Assembly (NCBI GenBank): GCA_015296085.1
Contig: DVDT01000104.1
Span: 1 to 64,000, forward strand
Source: Trichormus sp. M33_DOE_039
GTDB taxonomy: Bacteria > Cyanobacteriota > Cyanobacteriia > Cyanobacteriales > Nostocaceae
DNA: 64,000 nt
Direction of reading: 5' to 3'
Positions within the stretch are counted from its first letter, which is position 1. Each line of letters opens with the position of its first letter. Shown piece by piece: positions 17,873 to 27,793 of the stretch. The position numbers and the translations under genes are program-made. The notes beneath the pieces are model-generated. The model did no database searches, was not told the origin of the DNA, and worked only from the letters and a program-made list of their open reading frames with translations.

Positions 17873-20800
17873 ATGACCATGATTATTGATACATCTAATC
17901 AACCTCTTGTTGATGAACAACAACTGGAATATCGCTTATCTAAAGAATTAAAATTTTCCATATTTAATGCCATATCTGACGCTATTTTCGTAAAAAACCG
18001 CCAACATCGGTTCATATTAGTGAATGATGCCTACTGTCAGTTCAGGAAGTGTAATCGAGAACAATTAATTGGTAAATCTGATTATGACTTTCTGTCTACA
18101 GCAGTAGCAGATACCTTGTGGGAAGAAGATGAATTAGTTTTGAGTCAAGGTATTAATTCAGAATACGAAGAAAAGTTGATCGATGATTACGGTATAACAC
18201 GTTGGATAGTCATTAAAAAATGTTTATTTGAGGATCAAACCCACAATAAATTTTTGGTCACAACAATTCAGGACATTACCAAATACAAGCAAATAGCAGA
18301 TGACTTGTACGCCTCCAGACAGCTATTACAAGCAGTTATGGATAATATTCCCCAAGGAATTTTTTGGAAAAGTCGTGATTTTGCATATTCAGGTTGTAAC
18401 CAGACATTTGCCGAAGTAGTGGGGGTAAGTTCCCCAGTGCAGATTGTACATAAAAGTGACTATGAGCTGCCCTGGATTACGAAACCATCTGATTCTTATC
18501 AGCAACGTGTGCGTCTAGCCTGTACAAAAGATCTGCAAGAACTCATGTACACTGATACGTCCAAACATGAGATTATCGAATGTCCACAGCGAAGAAATGA
18601 CCAACCTATGTGGTTGGAAACTAATAAAATTCCGCTCAAAGATCCTGAAGGTAACGTAATTGGCATCTTGGGGACTGTTCAAGATATCACTGTTCGCAAA
18701 CAAACAGAAGCCTCATTAGCCGAAAAAGTATCTTTAGCAGCCTTGCGAGTCGAGATCAATTATGCAATTACCCAAAGTTATAACCTACAAACAACACTCA
18801 AGTGTTGTACAGATGCAATGGTTAAGTACCTGAATGCAGCCTTTGCTCGGATTTGGACATTGAACGAAGCCGAAAACATCCTAGAACTCCAAGCTAGTTC
18901 GGGAATTTATACTCATATTGATGGCAATCACAGTCGTGTTCCTGTGGGTAAGTTCAAAATCGGATTAATTGCCCAAGAACGTCGCCCTCACTTGACGAAT
19001 GAAGTTTTAACTGACCCCCGTGTAGGCGATAAAGCATGGGCAAAGCAAGAAGGACTGGTAGCTTTTGCAGGATATCCCCTAATTTTGGATGGTAACTTGA
19101 TTGGTGTGATGGCGATGTTTTCCCGTCAAGCGTTACCAGAATCAGTTCTAGAAGCATTAAATTTAGCTGCCAATGAGGTAGCTTTGGGTGTCAAGCGTAT
19201 ACAGACAAAACAAGCCCTGAAGGAGAGTGAAAGTAAATATCGCCACTTGGTAGAAACTTCCCAAGATATAATTTGGTCGCTAGATGGTCAAGGCTACTGG
19301 ACGTTTGTCAATCCAGCCGCGAAAAAGGTCTATGGTTATGAACCAAATGAAATGATTGGTCGCCATTACAGTGAATTTATACCACCAGAACCAATTGACC
19401 AAGACCTAGAGATGTTTCCCCGCCTACTAGCTGGAGAGTCTTTATCTCATCATGAAACGGTGGTATTGGCAAAAGATGGTAGTAGGTTGAATCTATTATG
19501 TAATGCGATCGCCTTAAAGGATGAAGATGGCAAGATTACTGGCATTACTGGCACAGCTGCTAATATTACTCAAATTAAACAAGCGGAAATAGCCCTGCGG
19601 CGGACTAATGCCATACTACAAGCACAAAAAGAAGCTTCTATTGATGCCATTTTGGTGATTGACGAAAACCGCAATATCGCATCATATAATCAATGCTTTT
19701 GCCAATTATGGCAGATTCCTAGGGAGTTAATTGAGACTGGTGGCGATCGCCAACTTCTGGGATGGGTAGTAGACCAATTGGAAAACCCAGAGGAATTTCT
19801 CACTAAGGTAGAGTATCTCTATGAACATCCAGAAGCACGTAGCCATGATGAGGTCAAGCTCAAATCTGGCAAAACTTTTGAGCGATATTCTGCACCAGTT
19901 AGCTCTAGCACAGGAGAATATTTCGGCAGAATTTGGTATTTCCGGGATATTACTACACGCAAGCAAGCAGAAATAGCCCTAAGAGATTCAGAAACCCAAC
20001 TCCGCCAACAAACCCAAAAACTTCAACAAACACTCAAAGAATTACGGCATACTCAAACTCAGTTAATTCAAAGTGAAAAAATGTCTAGTTTGGGTCAATT
20101 AGTCGCAGGAGTAGCACACGAAATTAATAACCCTGCCAACTTTATTTATGGCAACCTCAATCATATTAATGATTACACCCAAGAGTTACTTTTACTCTTG
20201 CAACTCTATCAAAAAAATTATCTCCAACCTGCACAAGAAATTCAGGATTTTACCGATTTGATTGAACTAGATTTTTTGAAATCAGATTTGCCCCGACTCC
20301 TCAAATCCGTAAAATATGGGGCAGAACGGATTCGAGATATTGTACTTTCTTTGCGAACTTTTTCCCGGTTAGATGAAGCCGAAATGAAAGTTGTTGATAT
20401 CCATGATGGTATCGATAGCACTTTGATGATTTTACAAAGTCGTCTCAAAGGTAATAACCAACGCCCAGAAATTGTAGTAAATAAAGAGTACGGTGATTTT
20501 TCTCTAGTTGAATGTTATGCTGGGCAGCTAAACCAAGTTTTTATGAATATTTTAGCCAATGCAATTGATGCGTTGGAAGAGTCATTATTAAAAACATCTG
20601 CACAATTAACAGCAGTTAATGAAAGATTAACTCAACCGCAAATCCATATCTGTACTCAACTAATAAATTCCAATCAAGTCAAAATTAGTATTATTGATAA
20701 TGGATTAGGAATCCCAGAGATATTAAAACAGCATATATTTGATCCTTTCTTTACCACTAAACCCATAGGTAAAGGTATAGGTATGGGTTTAGCTATTAGC

Positions 20801-20914
20801 TATCAAATCATTACAGTCAAACACGGCGGTTCTTTGGAATGTTTATCAAGTCCACAAGGAGGTAGTGAATTTATAATTACAATACCCTTGCAGCAAAATG
20901 TTAATACTGTGTGA
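17873..20914 (+). CDS. Multi-PAS/GAF hybrid-free sensor histidine kinase
   Basis: 1013 aa from ATG 17873, chosen because a TGGA lies about 10 bases upstream; ATG 17837 would add 12 residues. Soluble. Order: PAS (about 25-140), PAS (155-275), GAF (290-440, DAMVKYLNAAFARIWT), PAS (455-580), PAS (585-710), a coiled coil, then the kinase core. Intact catalytic signatures: H-box GVAHEINNPANFIYGNL, N-box NQVFMNILANAIDAL, DNGLGIPE and GKGIGMGLAIS, ending in a normal ATPase fold. No receiver domain and no adjacent response regulator, so it is an orphan kinase. The terminal TGA falls at the left end of a MITE-like repeat. Confidence 0.9.
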   Translation: MTMIIDTSNQPLVDEQQLEYRLSKELKFSIFNAISDAIFVKNRQHRFILVNDAYCQFRKCNREQLIGKSDYDFLSTAVADTLWEEDELVLSQGINSEYEEKLIDDYGITRWIVIKKCLFEDQTHNKFLVTTIQDITKYKQIADDLYASRQLLQAVMDNIPQGIFWKSRDFAYSGCNQTFAEVVGVSSPVQIVHKSDYELPWITKPSDSYQQRVRLACTKDLQELMYTDTSKHEIIECPQRRNDQPMWLETNKIPLKDPEGNVIGILGTVQDITVRKQTEASLAEKVSLAALRVEINYAITQSYNLQTTLKCCTDAMVKYLNAAFARIWTLNEAENILELQASSGIYTHIDGNHSRVPVGKFKIGLIAQERRPHLTNEVLTDPRVGDKAWAKQEGLVAFAGYPLILDGNLIGVMAMFSRQALPESVLEALNLAANEVALGVKRIQTKQALKESESKYRHLVETSQDIIWSLDGQGYWTFVNPAAKKVYGYEPNEMIGRHYSEFIPPEPIDQDLEMFPRLLAGESLSHHETVVLAKDGSRLNLLCNAIALKDEDGKITGITGTAANITQIKQAEIALRRTNAILQAQKEASIDAILVIDENRNIASYNQCFCQLWQIPRELIETGGDRQLLGWVVDQLENPEEFLTKVEYLYEHPEARSHDEVKLKSGKTFERYSAPVSSSTGEYFGRIWYFRDITTRKQAEIALRDSETQLRQQTQKLQQTLKELRHTQTQLIQSEKMSSLGQLVAGVAHEINNPANFIYGNLNHINDYTQELLLLLQLYQKNYLQPAQEIQDFTDLIELDFLKSDLPRLLKSVKYGAERIRDIVLSLRTFSRLDEAEMKVVDIHDGIDSTLMILQSRLKGNNQRPEIVVNKEYGDFSLVECYAGQLNQVFMNILANAIDALEESLLKTSAQLTAVNERLTQPQIHICTQLINSNQVKISIIDNGLGIPEILKQHIFDPFFTTKPIGKGIGMGLAISYQIITVKHGGSLECLSSPQGGSEFIITIPLQQNVNTV

Positions 20915-21115
20915 GTTCGACGAATAAAAAACCCCTCTCCATAGCTGGCTTCCATGCAAGGAGAGAGGCTTTAAAACCCCATTTTTCATTGATATGTTAG
21001 GTCTTTACTCCCCTCTTTGTGTCGGAGCGAAAAGTCTGAGTGTTGGCTTCCGGCATTCAGAACTTTTCAAAACAGAGGGGCTGGGGGAGGGATCAAAAAA
21101 GACTTGTCGAATCAC
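20911..21115. repeat. MITE-like element, copy A (about 205 bp)
   Basis: The left end GTGAGTTCGAC and right end TGTCGAATCAC form terminal inverted repeats with one missing base. Inside are the CCCCTCTCC...GGAGAGAGGCTTTAAAA hairpin and AGCGAAAAGTCTGAG...ATTCAGAACTTTTCAAAACAG. The same order occurs at 59863-60124, with an extra internal block there. No transposase. The left end overlaps the stop codon of the preceding kinase gene. The remaining gap to 21350 is AT-rich without a gene. Confidence 0.65.
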
Positions 21116-21350
21116 GTTCTATTAATAATTATCAAACAATATAGTTGCTTGAATTTATTAAATATTCCAATAAAAATAAATTATCTTAATAATAAGTACA
21201 CAACATTATAAAAATCATCTGATATGTGAGAAGTTCGGGGACAGTAGAGCCAACCAACATATTTTATTGTCCCCTAATTTCTCGTTCACCCAACTAACTG
21301 CTGATACCTTAAATAATAATTCTAAGGAAATTCTGAGGAAGTAGATAAAT

Positions 21351-22742
21351 TTATATCAGCTTTGCAAATAGTAAACGTTCCATCGCCTGCTGTAAATCAT
21401 TCGTCAAATCAGCAACAGCTTGTCTCGCCCCTAAGCGACTTTCTTTATAAGCTGGATAACGTTCTGATATGGATATTGGTTCACCAATAGTTAGTTTTAC
21501 TCGTTCCTTACCTAAGGGCGGACGTTGAAAGGCTTTATCTCCTTTAATTTGAGCAATCATTTTCCACAAAATTAAAACTGTTTCAGCGAATCTTTCTACT
21601 GTGGGCTTTTCACGGACGTAATTCCCAGAAACCGCTACAAAACTTTCTACTAATCTCATGTGCCACATTCTGGCGTTAGCTTCTTCCGCTACGCGATCGC
21701 CTAACGCTCTCTCAACAGCAGATAATCCTTTTATATCCTTATAATCTTCCCTAAATATATAATTCCACCCAGCTTGCTCTACCCGCCGACAACGATCAAT
21801 CAATTTTCCTTTTGGTTGTAGATTAAAATACTGCTCTGCTATTTCTAAGGCTGCATTTAATAAACCTTGTAATCTTAATGCTAAGACTTGATTGCGATCA
21901 ACACTAACTTCCTCAGTTACTGTAGACAACTTGAGATGATAAAAGCGCGTGTAAAACTGTTCCATCAAAGACAGCAAATGTTCTGCTAGAGTTAACAATC
22001 GGGGATAAAGAGAATCTAAATCGGGAACTTGACTTGACGCATTTGTATCTACAGGTAAACCACTAGTAACAGCTAACTCATCTAAAAGTTGAGCGATCGC
22101 ATCCCAGGGCGCATCAATATAACTATATTTAATTCCGACTGGTACAATTAAAACTTGCTCAGTGCGTCCAGCTTTCTGCAAATCCTCAGCACACCAAAAA
22201 CCCATTTGAGCAATTCCCGGTTCTAGGGGACTGATGAGTTCTGAAAGTCCATTAGTTCCGCCTTCCGGTGAAGCTATCATCGGGAACTGTCCATTAGCAA
22301 ACAAATCCCGCGCTGAACGTAACCCCGTCCAGTCAGCTTTACCCCTTTGAATGGGAGTTCCACCCAACTTTGATGCCAGCCAACCAACGTAGTCACCCGC
22401 CCACAGAGGAATACCGCGATCGTAGATAAAATGAGCATGAATTGGCGATTTTAATGGTATACCCTGCTGTCGTGCTTCTCTCGGCACAAGTCGAGACAGC
22501 AAATACAGCAAACCCCAAGGATCATCGGTTTTAGGATGGCGAAATGCTAACAAAAAGCGGATTTTACCCTCTTGAAATTGGCGATAGAGATTTGCTAAAA
22601 CCTCTACATTCTCTGCTTCAATTTGGTTAATAGAAGTTTGGGTGCGTATCCACGTTGGTAGCAACAGGTGAACACATCGCAGCAACAAGGGATTAAACGC
22701 CGGAGGGATAAATTCTAAAGGTGGTTGTGCTTGGTAAATCAT
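21351..22742 (-). CDS. 1-acyl-glycerol-3-phosphate acyltransferase-like protein (PlsC family)
   Basis: 463 aa, ATG start. The acyltransferase HX4D motif is FRHPKTDDP (about residue 68); further blocks are an IPLWAGDYVGWLASKLGGTPIQRGKADW region and SPEGGTNGLSELISPLEPG (the EGG-type motif), then VLIVPVGIKYSYID. The C-terminal 200 residues are helical and charged, which is longer than a minimal PlsC. It is likely a membrane-associated acyl transfer enzyme in glycerolipid synthesis; acyl donor and acceptor are not readable. It is divergent from proS, with an STRR tract between them. Confidence 0.82.
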   Translation of the reverse strand: MIYQAQPPLEFIPPAFNPLLLRCVHLLLPTWIRTQTSINQIEAENVEVLANLYRQFQEGKIRFLLAFRHPKTDDPWGLLYLLSRLVPREARQQGIPLKSPIHAHFIYDRGIPLWAGDYVGWLASKLGGTPIQRGKADWTGLRSARDLFANGQFPMIASPEGGTNGLSELISPLEPGIAQMGFWCAEDLQKAGRTEQVLIVPVGIKYSYIDAPWDAIAQLLDELAVTSGLPVDTNASSQVPDLDSLYPRLLTLAEHLLSLMEQFYTRFYHLKLSTVTEEVSVDRNQVLALRLQGLLNAALEIAEQYFNLQPKGKLIDRCRRVEQAGWNYIFREDYKDIKGLSAVERALGDRVAEEANARMWHMRLVESFVAVSGNYVREKPTVERFAETVLILWKMIAQIKGDKAFQRPPLGKERVKLTIGEPISISERYPAYKESRLGARQAVADLTNDLQQAMERLLFAKLI

Positions 22743-22743
22743 G

Positions 22744-22872
22744 GAGATTGGGGACTAGGGACTAGGGACTAGGGATTGGGGATTGGGGACTAGGGACTAG
22801 GGACTAGGGACTAGGGATTGGGGACTGGGGATTGGGGATTGGGGACTGGGGACTGGGGACTGGGGACTGGGA
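22744..22872. repeat. STRR tract: tandem heptamers GGGACTA / GGGGATT / GGGGACT
   Basis: About 18 imperfect heptamers fill the gap between the acyltransferase and proS genes. Blocks of GGGACTA, GGGGATT and GGGGACT alternate, typical of short tandemly repeated sequences in heterocystous cyanobacteria. The remainder up to 23001 holds ACCCCTACACCCTCAT-like and CATACTTCATACTT-like short repeats and the proS leader. Confidence 0.9.
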
Positions 22873-23001
22873 TTTAATCTAAAATCTAAAATTTTTACCC
22901 CTACACCCTCATACCCTTACTTCATACTTCATACTTAGTATTTCGTACTTAAGTTGATACAGAAATTAGTGCTTTTGTAATTAGGAGTTAAAAAATCAAC
23001 G

Positions 23002-24816
23002 ATGCGACTGTCACAAATGTTATTCGTCACACTGCGGGATGATCCGGCTGATGCGGAGATTCCTAGCCATAAGTTGTTACTGCGTGCTGGTTACATTCGT
23101 CGCATCGGTAGCGGTGTTTATGCTTATCTGCCTTTGATGTGGCGCGTACTGCAAAAGATTTCTCAAATTGTGCGGGAAGAAATGAACGCTACAGGCGCAC
23201 AGGAATGTTTACTTCCCCAACTCCAACCGTCTGATTTATGGCAGGAGTCGGGACGCTGGGATACTTACACCAAAGCGGAAGGGATTATGTTTTCCCTGAT
23301 TGACCGCCGTGAACAACAATTAGGGTTAGGGCCGACGCACGAGGAAGTAATTACAGCGATCGCTCGTGATATGATTCGCTCTTATCGTCAGCTACCCCAG
23401 CATCTATATCAAATTCAAACTAAGTTCCGTGATGAAATTCGCCCCCGCTTCGGTTTAATGCGCGGTCGGGAATTTATCATGAAAGATGGTTATTCTTTCC
23501 ACACCGATGAAGATAGCCTCAAACAAACGTACCAAGATATGTATCAAGCCTACAGCAATATGCTGCGGCGTTCTGGATTAGCTTTTCGCCCCGTGGAAGC
23601 TGATTCTGGTGCAATTGGTGGTTCTGGTTCTACAGAATTTATGGTGTTGGCGGAAGCGGGAGAAGATGAAGTTCTCTACACTGATGATGGTAAGTACGCC
23701 GCAAACGTGGAAAAGGCTGTTTCTTTACCTGCTGATGCGGAAATCTCACAGTTTACTACTTTTGAAAAACGGGAAACACCAGGAACAGAAACCATCGAAA
23801 CAGTCTGTAAATTCCTTAATGCTTCTCCAACTCAGGTAGTTAAAAACGTCCTTTATCAAACAGTTTATGATAACGGTCTCACAGTTTTGGTACTGGTAAG
23901 TATTCGTGGTGATCAAGAAGTTAATGAGGTTAAATTACAGAACGAATTAACGAAATTAGCTCCTAATTACAGTGCTAAAACAATCTTGACTTTAACTGTT
24001 CCCAGTGCGGAAACACAGCAAATTTGGGCAGCAAAATCTTTGCCTTTAGGTTATATTGCGCCTGATATTGCTGATGATTATATTGCTAGCAATAAACAAA
24101 TTCATCCTAAATTTGTCCGGTTGGTTGATCAAACCGCCGTTGAGCTAAAAAACTTCATTACTGGTGCGAATGAAAGCGGCTATCACGTCGTGGGTGCGAA
24201 TTGGGGCGAGCAATTTCAACTAGCGACAAGTGTAGTAGATATCCGCAAAGCTAGACCAGGCGATCGCGCCCAGCATGACCCGCAACAAATCTTAAAAAGT
24301 GCCAGAGGTATTGAAGTCGGTCACATCTTCCAATTAGGCACAAAATACTCTCAAAGCATGGGCGCAACCTACACTAATGAACAGGGTGAAGAAAAACCTT
24401 TAGTTATGGGTTGTTACGGTGTCGGTGTATCACGGTTAGCACAATCAGCTGTAGAGCAGTCCTATGACAAAGATGGCATTATTTGGCCAGTAGCGATCGC
24501 ACCTTATCAGGCGATCGTGACAATTCCCAACGTTAATGATGCTCAACAAGTAGAAATTGCGGAAAAACTTTACACTGATTTGAATAAATCAGGAGTGGAA
24601 ACATTATTAGATGACCGCAATGAACGCGCTGGAGTAAAATTTAAAGATGCTGATTTAATTGGCATACCTTATCGAATTGTTACCGGAAGAGCAATTAACA
24701 ACGGCAAAGTTGAAGTTGTAGAAAGAGCAACTCGTAACTCTCAAGAAATTCCTATAGAGGAAGTTGTGACCACTCTCAAGCAGTGGATCAAAACTGCAAC
24801 AGAGATTAACCACTAG
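23002..24816 (+). CDS. proS: Prolyl-tRNA synthetase
   Basis: 604 aa, ATG start with AGGAG about 15 bases upstream. It charges tRNA-Pro with proline in the cytoplasm. Bacterial-type class II architecture: [15 protein letters not shown] start, motif 1 near residues 60-80, motif 2 in [21 protein letters not shown], a YbaK-like editing insertion (about 225-400) and motif 3 in [11 protein letters not shown], then the anticodon-binding domain (IVTIPNVND...[27 protein letters not shown]). Full length for the family. It appears to be a single gene unit. Confidence 0.97.
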   Translation: MRLSQMLFVTLRDDPADAEIPSHKLLLRAGYIRRIGSGVYAYLPLMWRVLQKISQIVREEMNATGAQECLLPQLQPSDLWQESGRWDTYTKAEGIMFSLIDRREQQLGLGPTHEEVITAIARDMIRSYRQLPQHLYQIQTKFRDEIRPRFGLMRGREFIMKDGYSFHTDEDSLKQTYQDMYQAYSNMLRRSGLAFRPVEADSGAIGGSGSTEFMVLAEAGEDEVLYTDDGKYAANVEKAVSLPADAEISQFTTFEKRETPGTETIETVCKFLNASPTQVVKNVLYQTVYDNGLTVLVLVSIRGDQEVNEVKLQNELTKLAPNYSAKTILTLTVPSAETQQIWAAKSLPLGYIAPDIADDYIASNKQIHPKFVRLVDQTAVELKNFITGANESGYHVVGANWGEQFQLATSVVDIRKARPGDRAQHDPQQILKSARGIEVGHIFQLGTKYSQSMGATYTNEQGEEKPLVMGCYGVGVSRLAQSAVEQSYDKDGIIWPVAIAPYQAIVTIPNVNDAQQVEIAEKLYTDLNKSGVETLLDDRNERAGVKFKDADLIGIPYRIVTGRAINNGKVEVVERATRNSQEIPIEEVVTTLKQWIKTATEINH

Positions 24817-25245
24817 ATTACCAGGGCGCAGAGTAATCAAGACGTTCCTTTTCTCTGCGTTCCTCCACTCTACTCACCAAACTGTTAAAAATATGATGAG
24901 TAAATGATATTTACACATTTACATAATTCGGCAGGTGACGGATTATCAGAATAAATTCTAAAATGGTAAATAAATCAGAATTCAGAATCAAACTAGATGG
25001 AATTAATTCTCACATTAAATTTTACATTTAGTGAGCGGAGGTATTAAACTCATATGTTTATCCATCAGTTATCCGGTAGTCATTTTGACCGCTAAATTCT
25101 AAATTCTCCAAGCAAAAATCCCCGGATTTAAATTTACAAAGTTATCATTTAGATTTTTGGAAACTCTCTAATTTTAACTATCGTCCCTAACCAGGCTGCT
25201 CTCCACACAAGACTATTTCAGCCCCCAGTCAGGAAGGTTTAAAAC
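24817..25245. other. Intergenic region, no gene seen
   Basis: About 430 AT-rich bases after proS without an open frame, tRNA or strong hairpin. It should hold the proS end and the promoter of the GerMN protein gene. No recognisable operator was found. Confidence 0.4.
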
Positions 25246-25851
25246 ATGAATGACCAACAAGGATCAAAACGTATATCTTCAGGTGTTATTGCAGCCGTCT
25301 CCGCCGCAGTTGTAGCTGTTGGTGGTGGTGTGGCTTGGTTGACTGCGCAAAACCAGTCTCCTACACAATCAACTCCATCCCAAAGAGTCGAGCAGCCATA
25401 CAATACACAACTAGGTAATGAACAAACAGCTAATGTTTATTGGCTCAAAACTAACGAAAAAAGCGTAGAATTAGTTCCTCAGCCCATTAAAATCGCAGCT
25501 ACTGTTCAACCCAACCAAGTTTTAGAGCAAGCTTTTCAAAGTTTGTTAGCAGGCCCCACAGAGGGGACAAATTCCACCACAATTCCCCAAGGTACTAAGC
25601 TACTGGGTCTAAAAGTAGACAATAACAACGCCATCCACGTTAATCTATCTGAAGATTTTACCAGTGGTGGTGGTAGTACATCTATGGTGGGTCGTGTAGG
25701 TCAAGTAGTATATACTGCCACAACGTTGAACCCCAATGCCAAAGTGTACATTGAGGTCAACAATAAACCATTAGAAGTTTTAGGTGGCGAAGGCGTAGAG
25801 ATAGAACAACCTCTGACTCGTGAAACCTTTAAAAAAGATTATCCACTTTAG
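25246..25851 (+). CDS. GerMN-domain membrane-anchored protein
   Basis: 201 aa, ATG start preceded by AGGAAGG. A single N-terminal transmembrane or signal-anchor segment (about 12-33, SSGVIAAVSAAVVAVGGGVA) is followed by a Gln/Ser/Pro-rich linker and one GerMN domain (about 60-185). The domain shows NVYWL, a LLAGPTEG turn, LLGLKVDNNNAIHVNLSEDF and GRVGQVVYTATTL. GerMN domains occur in spore-germination and envelope proteins; in cyanobacteria the function is unknown, likely periplasmic and wall-related. It is convergent with the ArsR gene. Confidence 0.85.
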   Translation: MNDQQGSKRISSGVIAAVSAAVVAVGGGVAWLTAQNQSPTQSTPSQRVEQPYNTQLGNEQTANVYWLKTNEKSVELVPQPIKIAATVQPNQVLEQAFQSLLAGPTEGTNSTTIPQGTKLLGLKVDNNNAIHVNLSEDFTSGGGSTSMVGRVGQVVYTATTLNPNAKVYIEVNNKPLEVLGGEGVEIEQPLTRETFKKDYPL

Positions 25852-25893
25852 TCAATAGTGAGATAGTGCGTTCCTGTCGCCTTGCGTCGGAAC

Positions 25894-26241
25894 TTAATTT
25901 TTACTACTTAACACCCTAAAATTACGGGCTTGCTGTTCTAACCTTGTGGCTAGGCGATCGCAAACCCGATTACATAATTCAAAAATCATCTCATCTTCCA
26001 CCCTGTAGTAAGCGCAAGTTCCCTCACTGCGGCGGCTAAGAATTCCGGCTTGCCACATTACCTTCAGGTGTTTAGATACGTTTGCCTGTGAAGTCTGTGT
26101 TGCATCTACCAACTCTTGTACACATTTTTCTTCATCCCGTAATAAGTGCAACAGGCGCAAGCGCATCGGCTCACTTAAAAGGCTGAAGTATTCGGCTACT
26201 TGTTGCACCACTTCTGGAGGTACAGGCAACGCTTGTTTCAT
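25894..26241 (-). CDS. ArsR/SmtB-family transcriptional regulator
   Basis: 115 aa, ATG start. Winged helix with LLSEPMRLRLLHLLRDEEKCVQELVDAT and recognition helix SQANVSKHLKVMWQAGIL, then the wing RRSEGTCAYYRV. It has cysteines at 40, 76, 90 and 94; Cys40 sits in the alpha-3 region (E-K-C-V) where some members bind metals, but the full ELCVCDL metal box is absent. A thiol-redox or other ligand is therefore equally possible. It may repress its own gene through a palindrome upstream (26274-26302). Confidence 0.88.
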   Translation of the reverse strand: MKQALPVPPEVVQQVAEYFSLLSEPMRLRLLHLLRDEEKCVQELVDATQTSQANVSKHLKVMWQAGILSRRSEGTCAYYRVEDEMIFELCNRVCDRLATRLEQQARNFRVLSSKN

Positions 26242-26273
26242 CAGGATTAACCCGCAGAACTGAAAATGTTAAC

Positions 26274-26302
26274 AATGATCATTAATTCATTAAGAATAAT
26301 GA
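26274..26302. promoter_or_regulatory. Candidate operator of the ArsR regulator
   Basis: A 10-bp palindrome AATGATCATT (26274-26283) is followed by TCATTA (26279-26284) and TAATGA (26297-26302) as inverted arms, 33-61 bases before the ArsR start. ArsR proteins often bind such inverted repeats at their own promoters. The evidence is position and symmetry only. Confidence 0.3.
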
Positions 26303-26326
26303 CTCACTTGTTATATAGATTAATAC

Positions 26327-26854
26327 TTAATCAGGGTTAATTCTCATCAAAGGTTGATTATATTCCACAGGTTCACCATTTTGGATAAGAATTTCTACAA
26401 CTTGTCCAGAAATCTCAGCCTCAATTTCATTCATCAGCTTCATCGCTTCGATGATGCAGACGGTTTGACCTTTACGGACGCGATCGCCCACTTCTACAAA
26501 CGGTGCTTCTCCAGGTGCAGGAGCGCGGTAAAATGTCCCCACCATTGGGGAAGGTACTTCTACTAATTTCTGGTCAATGATCGGAGAAGAACTTGCTCCT
26601 GCTGATGCGCCAGAATTAGCCACCGCATCAGCCACACGATTAACAACCTCTGGTGCAGCAATTGGCAGTGATGGCTGGGCGATCGCAGCCACAGGTGGTA
26701 ACCCCGAAACTACACCAGACACAACTGGATGAGTTGCACTAACAGCCTTACGCACTGTTAATTCAAAATCATCACTTTTGAGGGTTACTTCTGAAATATC
26801 AGTTTGTGCAATAGTTGCCAATAGTTGGCGAATTTCATTAAAGTCCAATGGCAC
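26327..26854 (-). CDS. accB: Biotin carboxyl carrier protein of acetyl-CoA carboxylase
   Basis: 175 aa with a GTG start, which gives the family-typical N-terminus [12 protein letters not shown]. It carries the biotin that AccC carboxylates and AccA/AccD use to make malonyl-CoA. N-terminal helical domain (1-35), an Ala/Pro/Ser-rich linker (36-95), then the lipoyl-type biotinyl domain with [16 protein letters not shown] and the biotinylation motif EAMKLMNE. It lies about 110 bases downstream of efp on the same strand, a common arrangement, suggesting co-transcription. Confidence 0.97.
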   Translation of the reverse strand: MPLDFNEIRQLLATIAQTDISEVTLKSDDFELTVRKAVSATHPVVSGVVSGLPPVAAIAQPSLPIAAPEVVNRVADAVANSGASAGASSSPIIDQKLVEVPSPMVGTFYRAPAPGEAPFVEVGDRVRKGQTVCIIEAMKLMNEIEAEISGQVVEILIQNGEPVEYNQPLMRINPD

Positions 26855-26963
26855 AGTTATTTTTACCTCGACCTGTCCGTAAATTAGTAATTTTAAAGTT
26901 TGGCAGAGATTTAATCCCCCTAGAGGGATTGAAATCGGGATATTCCCCAGTAAGAAAATAAAC

Positions 26964-27521
26964 TTACTCCCTGCCTAAATATTTGTCGTCACGGGTATCA
27001 ATTTTGATGCGTTCACCTTGTGAAATAAACAACGGAACCATCACAGTTGCACCTGTTTCCACAGTCGCAGGTTTAGTACCACCTGTAGCAGTGTCACCTT
27101 TAACACCTGGATCTGTTTGTGTCACCTCTAAAACTACAGAGTTAGGCAGTTCCACTTCTAGAACTTGCTCACCCCAGCGAATCACGTTTACTTCCATACC
27201 TTCCTTGAGGTATTTGACGCGATCGCCAATTTGAGCAGCACTCAATCTACCTTCTTCGTAAGTTTCCATATCCATAAAGACGAACTCATCGCCCTCTTTA
27301 TAGGTATGCTGCATTGTCAGTTTTTCGAGAGTAGCCTGTGGCACAGTTTCACCCGCCCGGAAAGTCCGTTCTAAAACCTTGCCGGTTTGGACATTTTTAA
27401 TAGTTGTCCGTACAAAGGCAGAACCTTTACCTGGCTTAACGTGAAGGAAATCAATCACTCGCCAGACAGACCCATCTAATACAATCGATACGCCGGGTCG
27501 AAAATCGTTACTGGAAATCAT
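26964..27521 (-). CDS. efp: Elongation factor P
   Basis: 185 aa, ATG start. It relieves ribosome stalling at polyproline stretches. Three OB/KOW-like domains: residues 1-64 with the tip loop [13 protein letters not shown] (conserved lysine), then [15 protein letters not shown]-like middle domain and C-terminal [21 protein letters not shown]...GAxVxVPLFI...[16 protein letters not shown]. Normal length. It heads the efp-accB pair. Confidence 0.97.
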   Translation of the reverse strand: MISSNDFRPGVSIVLDGSVWRVIDFLHVKPGKGSAFVRTTIKNVQTGKVLERTFRAGETVPQATLEKLTMQHTYKEGDEFVFMDMETYEEGRLSAAQIGDRVKYLKEGMEVNVIRWGEQVLEVELPNSVVLEVTQTDPGVKGDTATGGTKPATVETGATVMVPLFISQGERIKIDTRDDKYLGRE

Positions 27522-27589
27522 GAAGCTTTTAAATCGTGGAAGACAATCGGCATTTATTGTACCCTTCTAGGGTCGTAATTAGGTAACTT

Positions 27590-27720
27590 AGTCAACAGTC
27601 AATAGTCAACAGTCACTGGAAATGGGACATTGGCCATTAAAAAGGCAAAAGGTAAAAAACTCTTTTCTTTTTACTTCCTTGCCTCCCCATTCCCTATTCC
27701 CCATTCCCCATTCCCCATGC
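27590..27720. repeat. Short tandem heptamer tracts between efp and the cyclophilin gene
   Basis: AGTCAACAGTCAATAGTCAACAG-like heptads at about 27592-27614 and CCCATTC/CCCTATTC heptads at about 27685-27718 resemble the STRR sequences elsewhere in the window. They lie in the divergent promoter region of efp and the cyclophilin gene. Confidence 0.75.
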
Positions 27721-27793
27721 CCTACTCATGTATGGGAAGATGAGTGATGAGTTACGCCTAATCAACAATTTAATGCTGCATTTGAGCCATACC

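Noticed and set aside
22744-22872. Possible CRISPR array
   Set aside because: Repeats are 7 bp and contiguous without spacers, so an STRR tract rather than CRISPR.
26964-27374. Plus-strand frames of 70-85 codons opposite efp
   Set aside because: They are shadows of the efp reading frame and lack any protein features.
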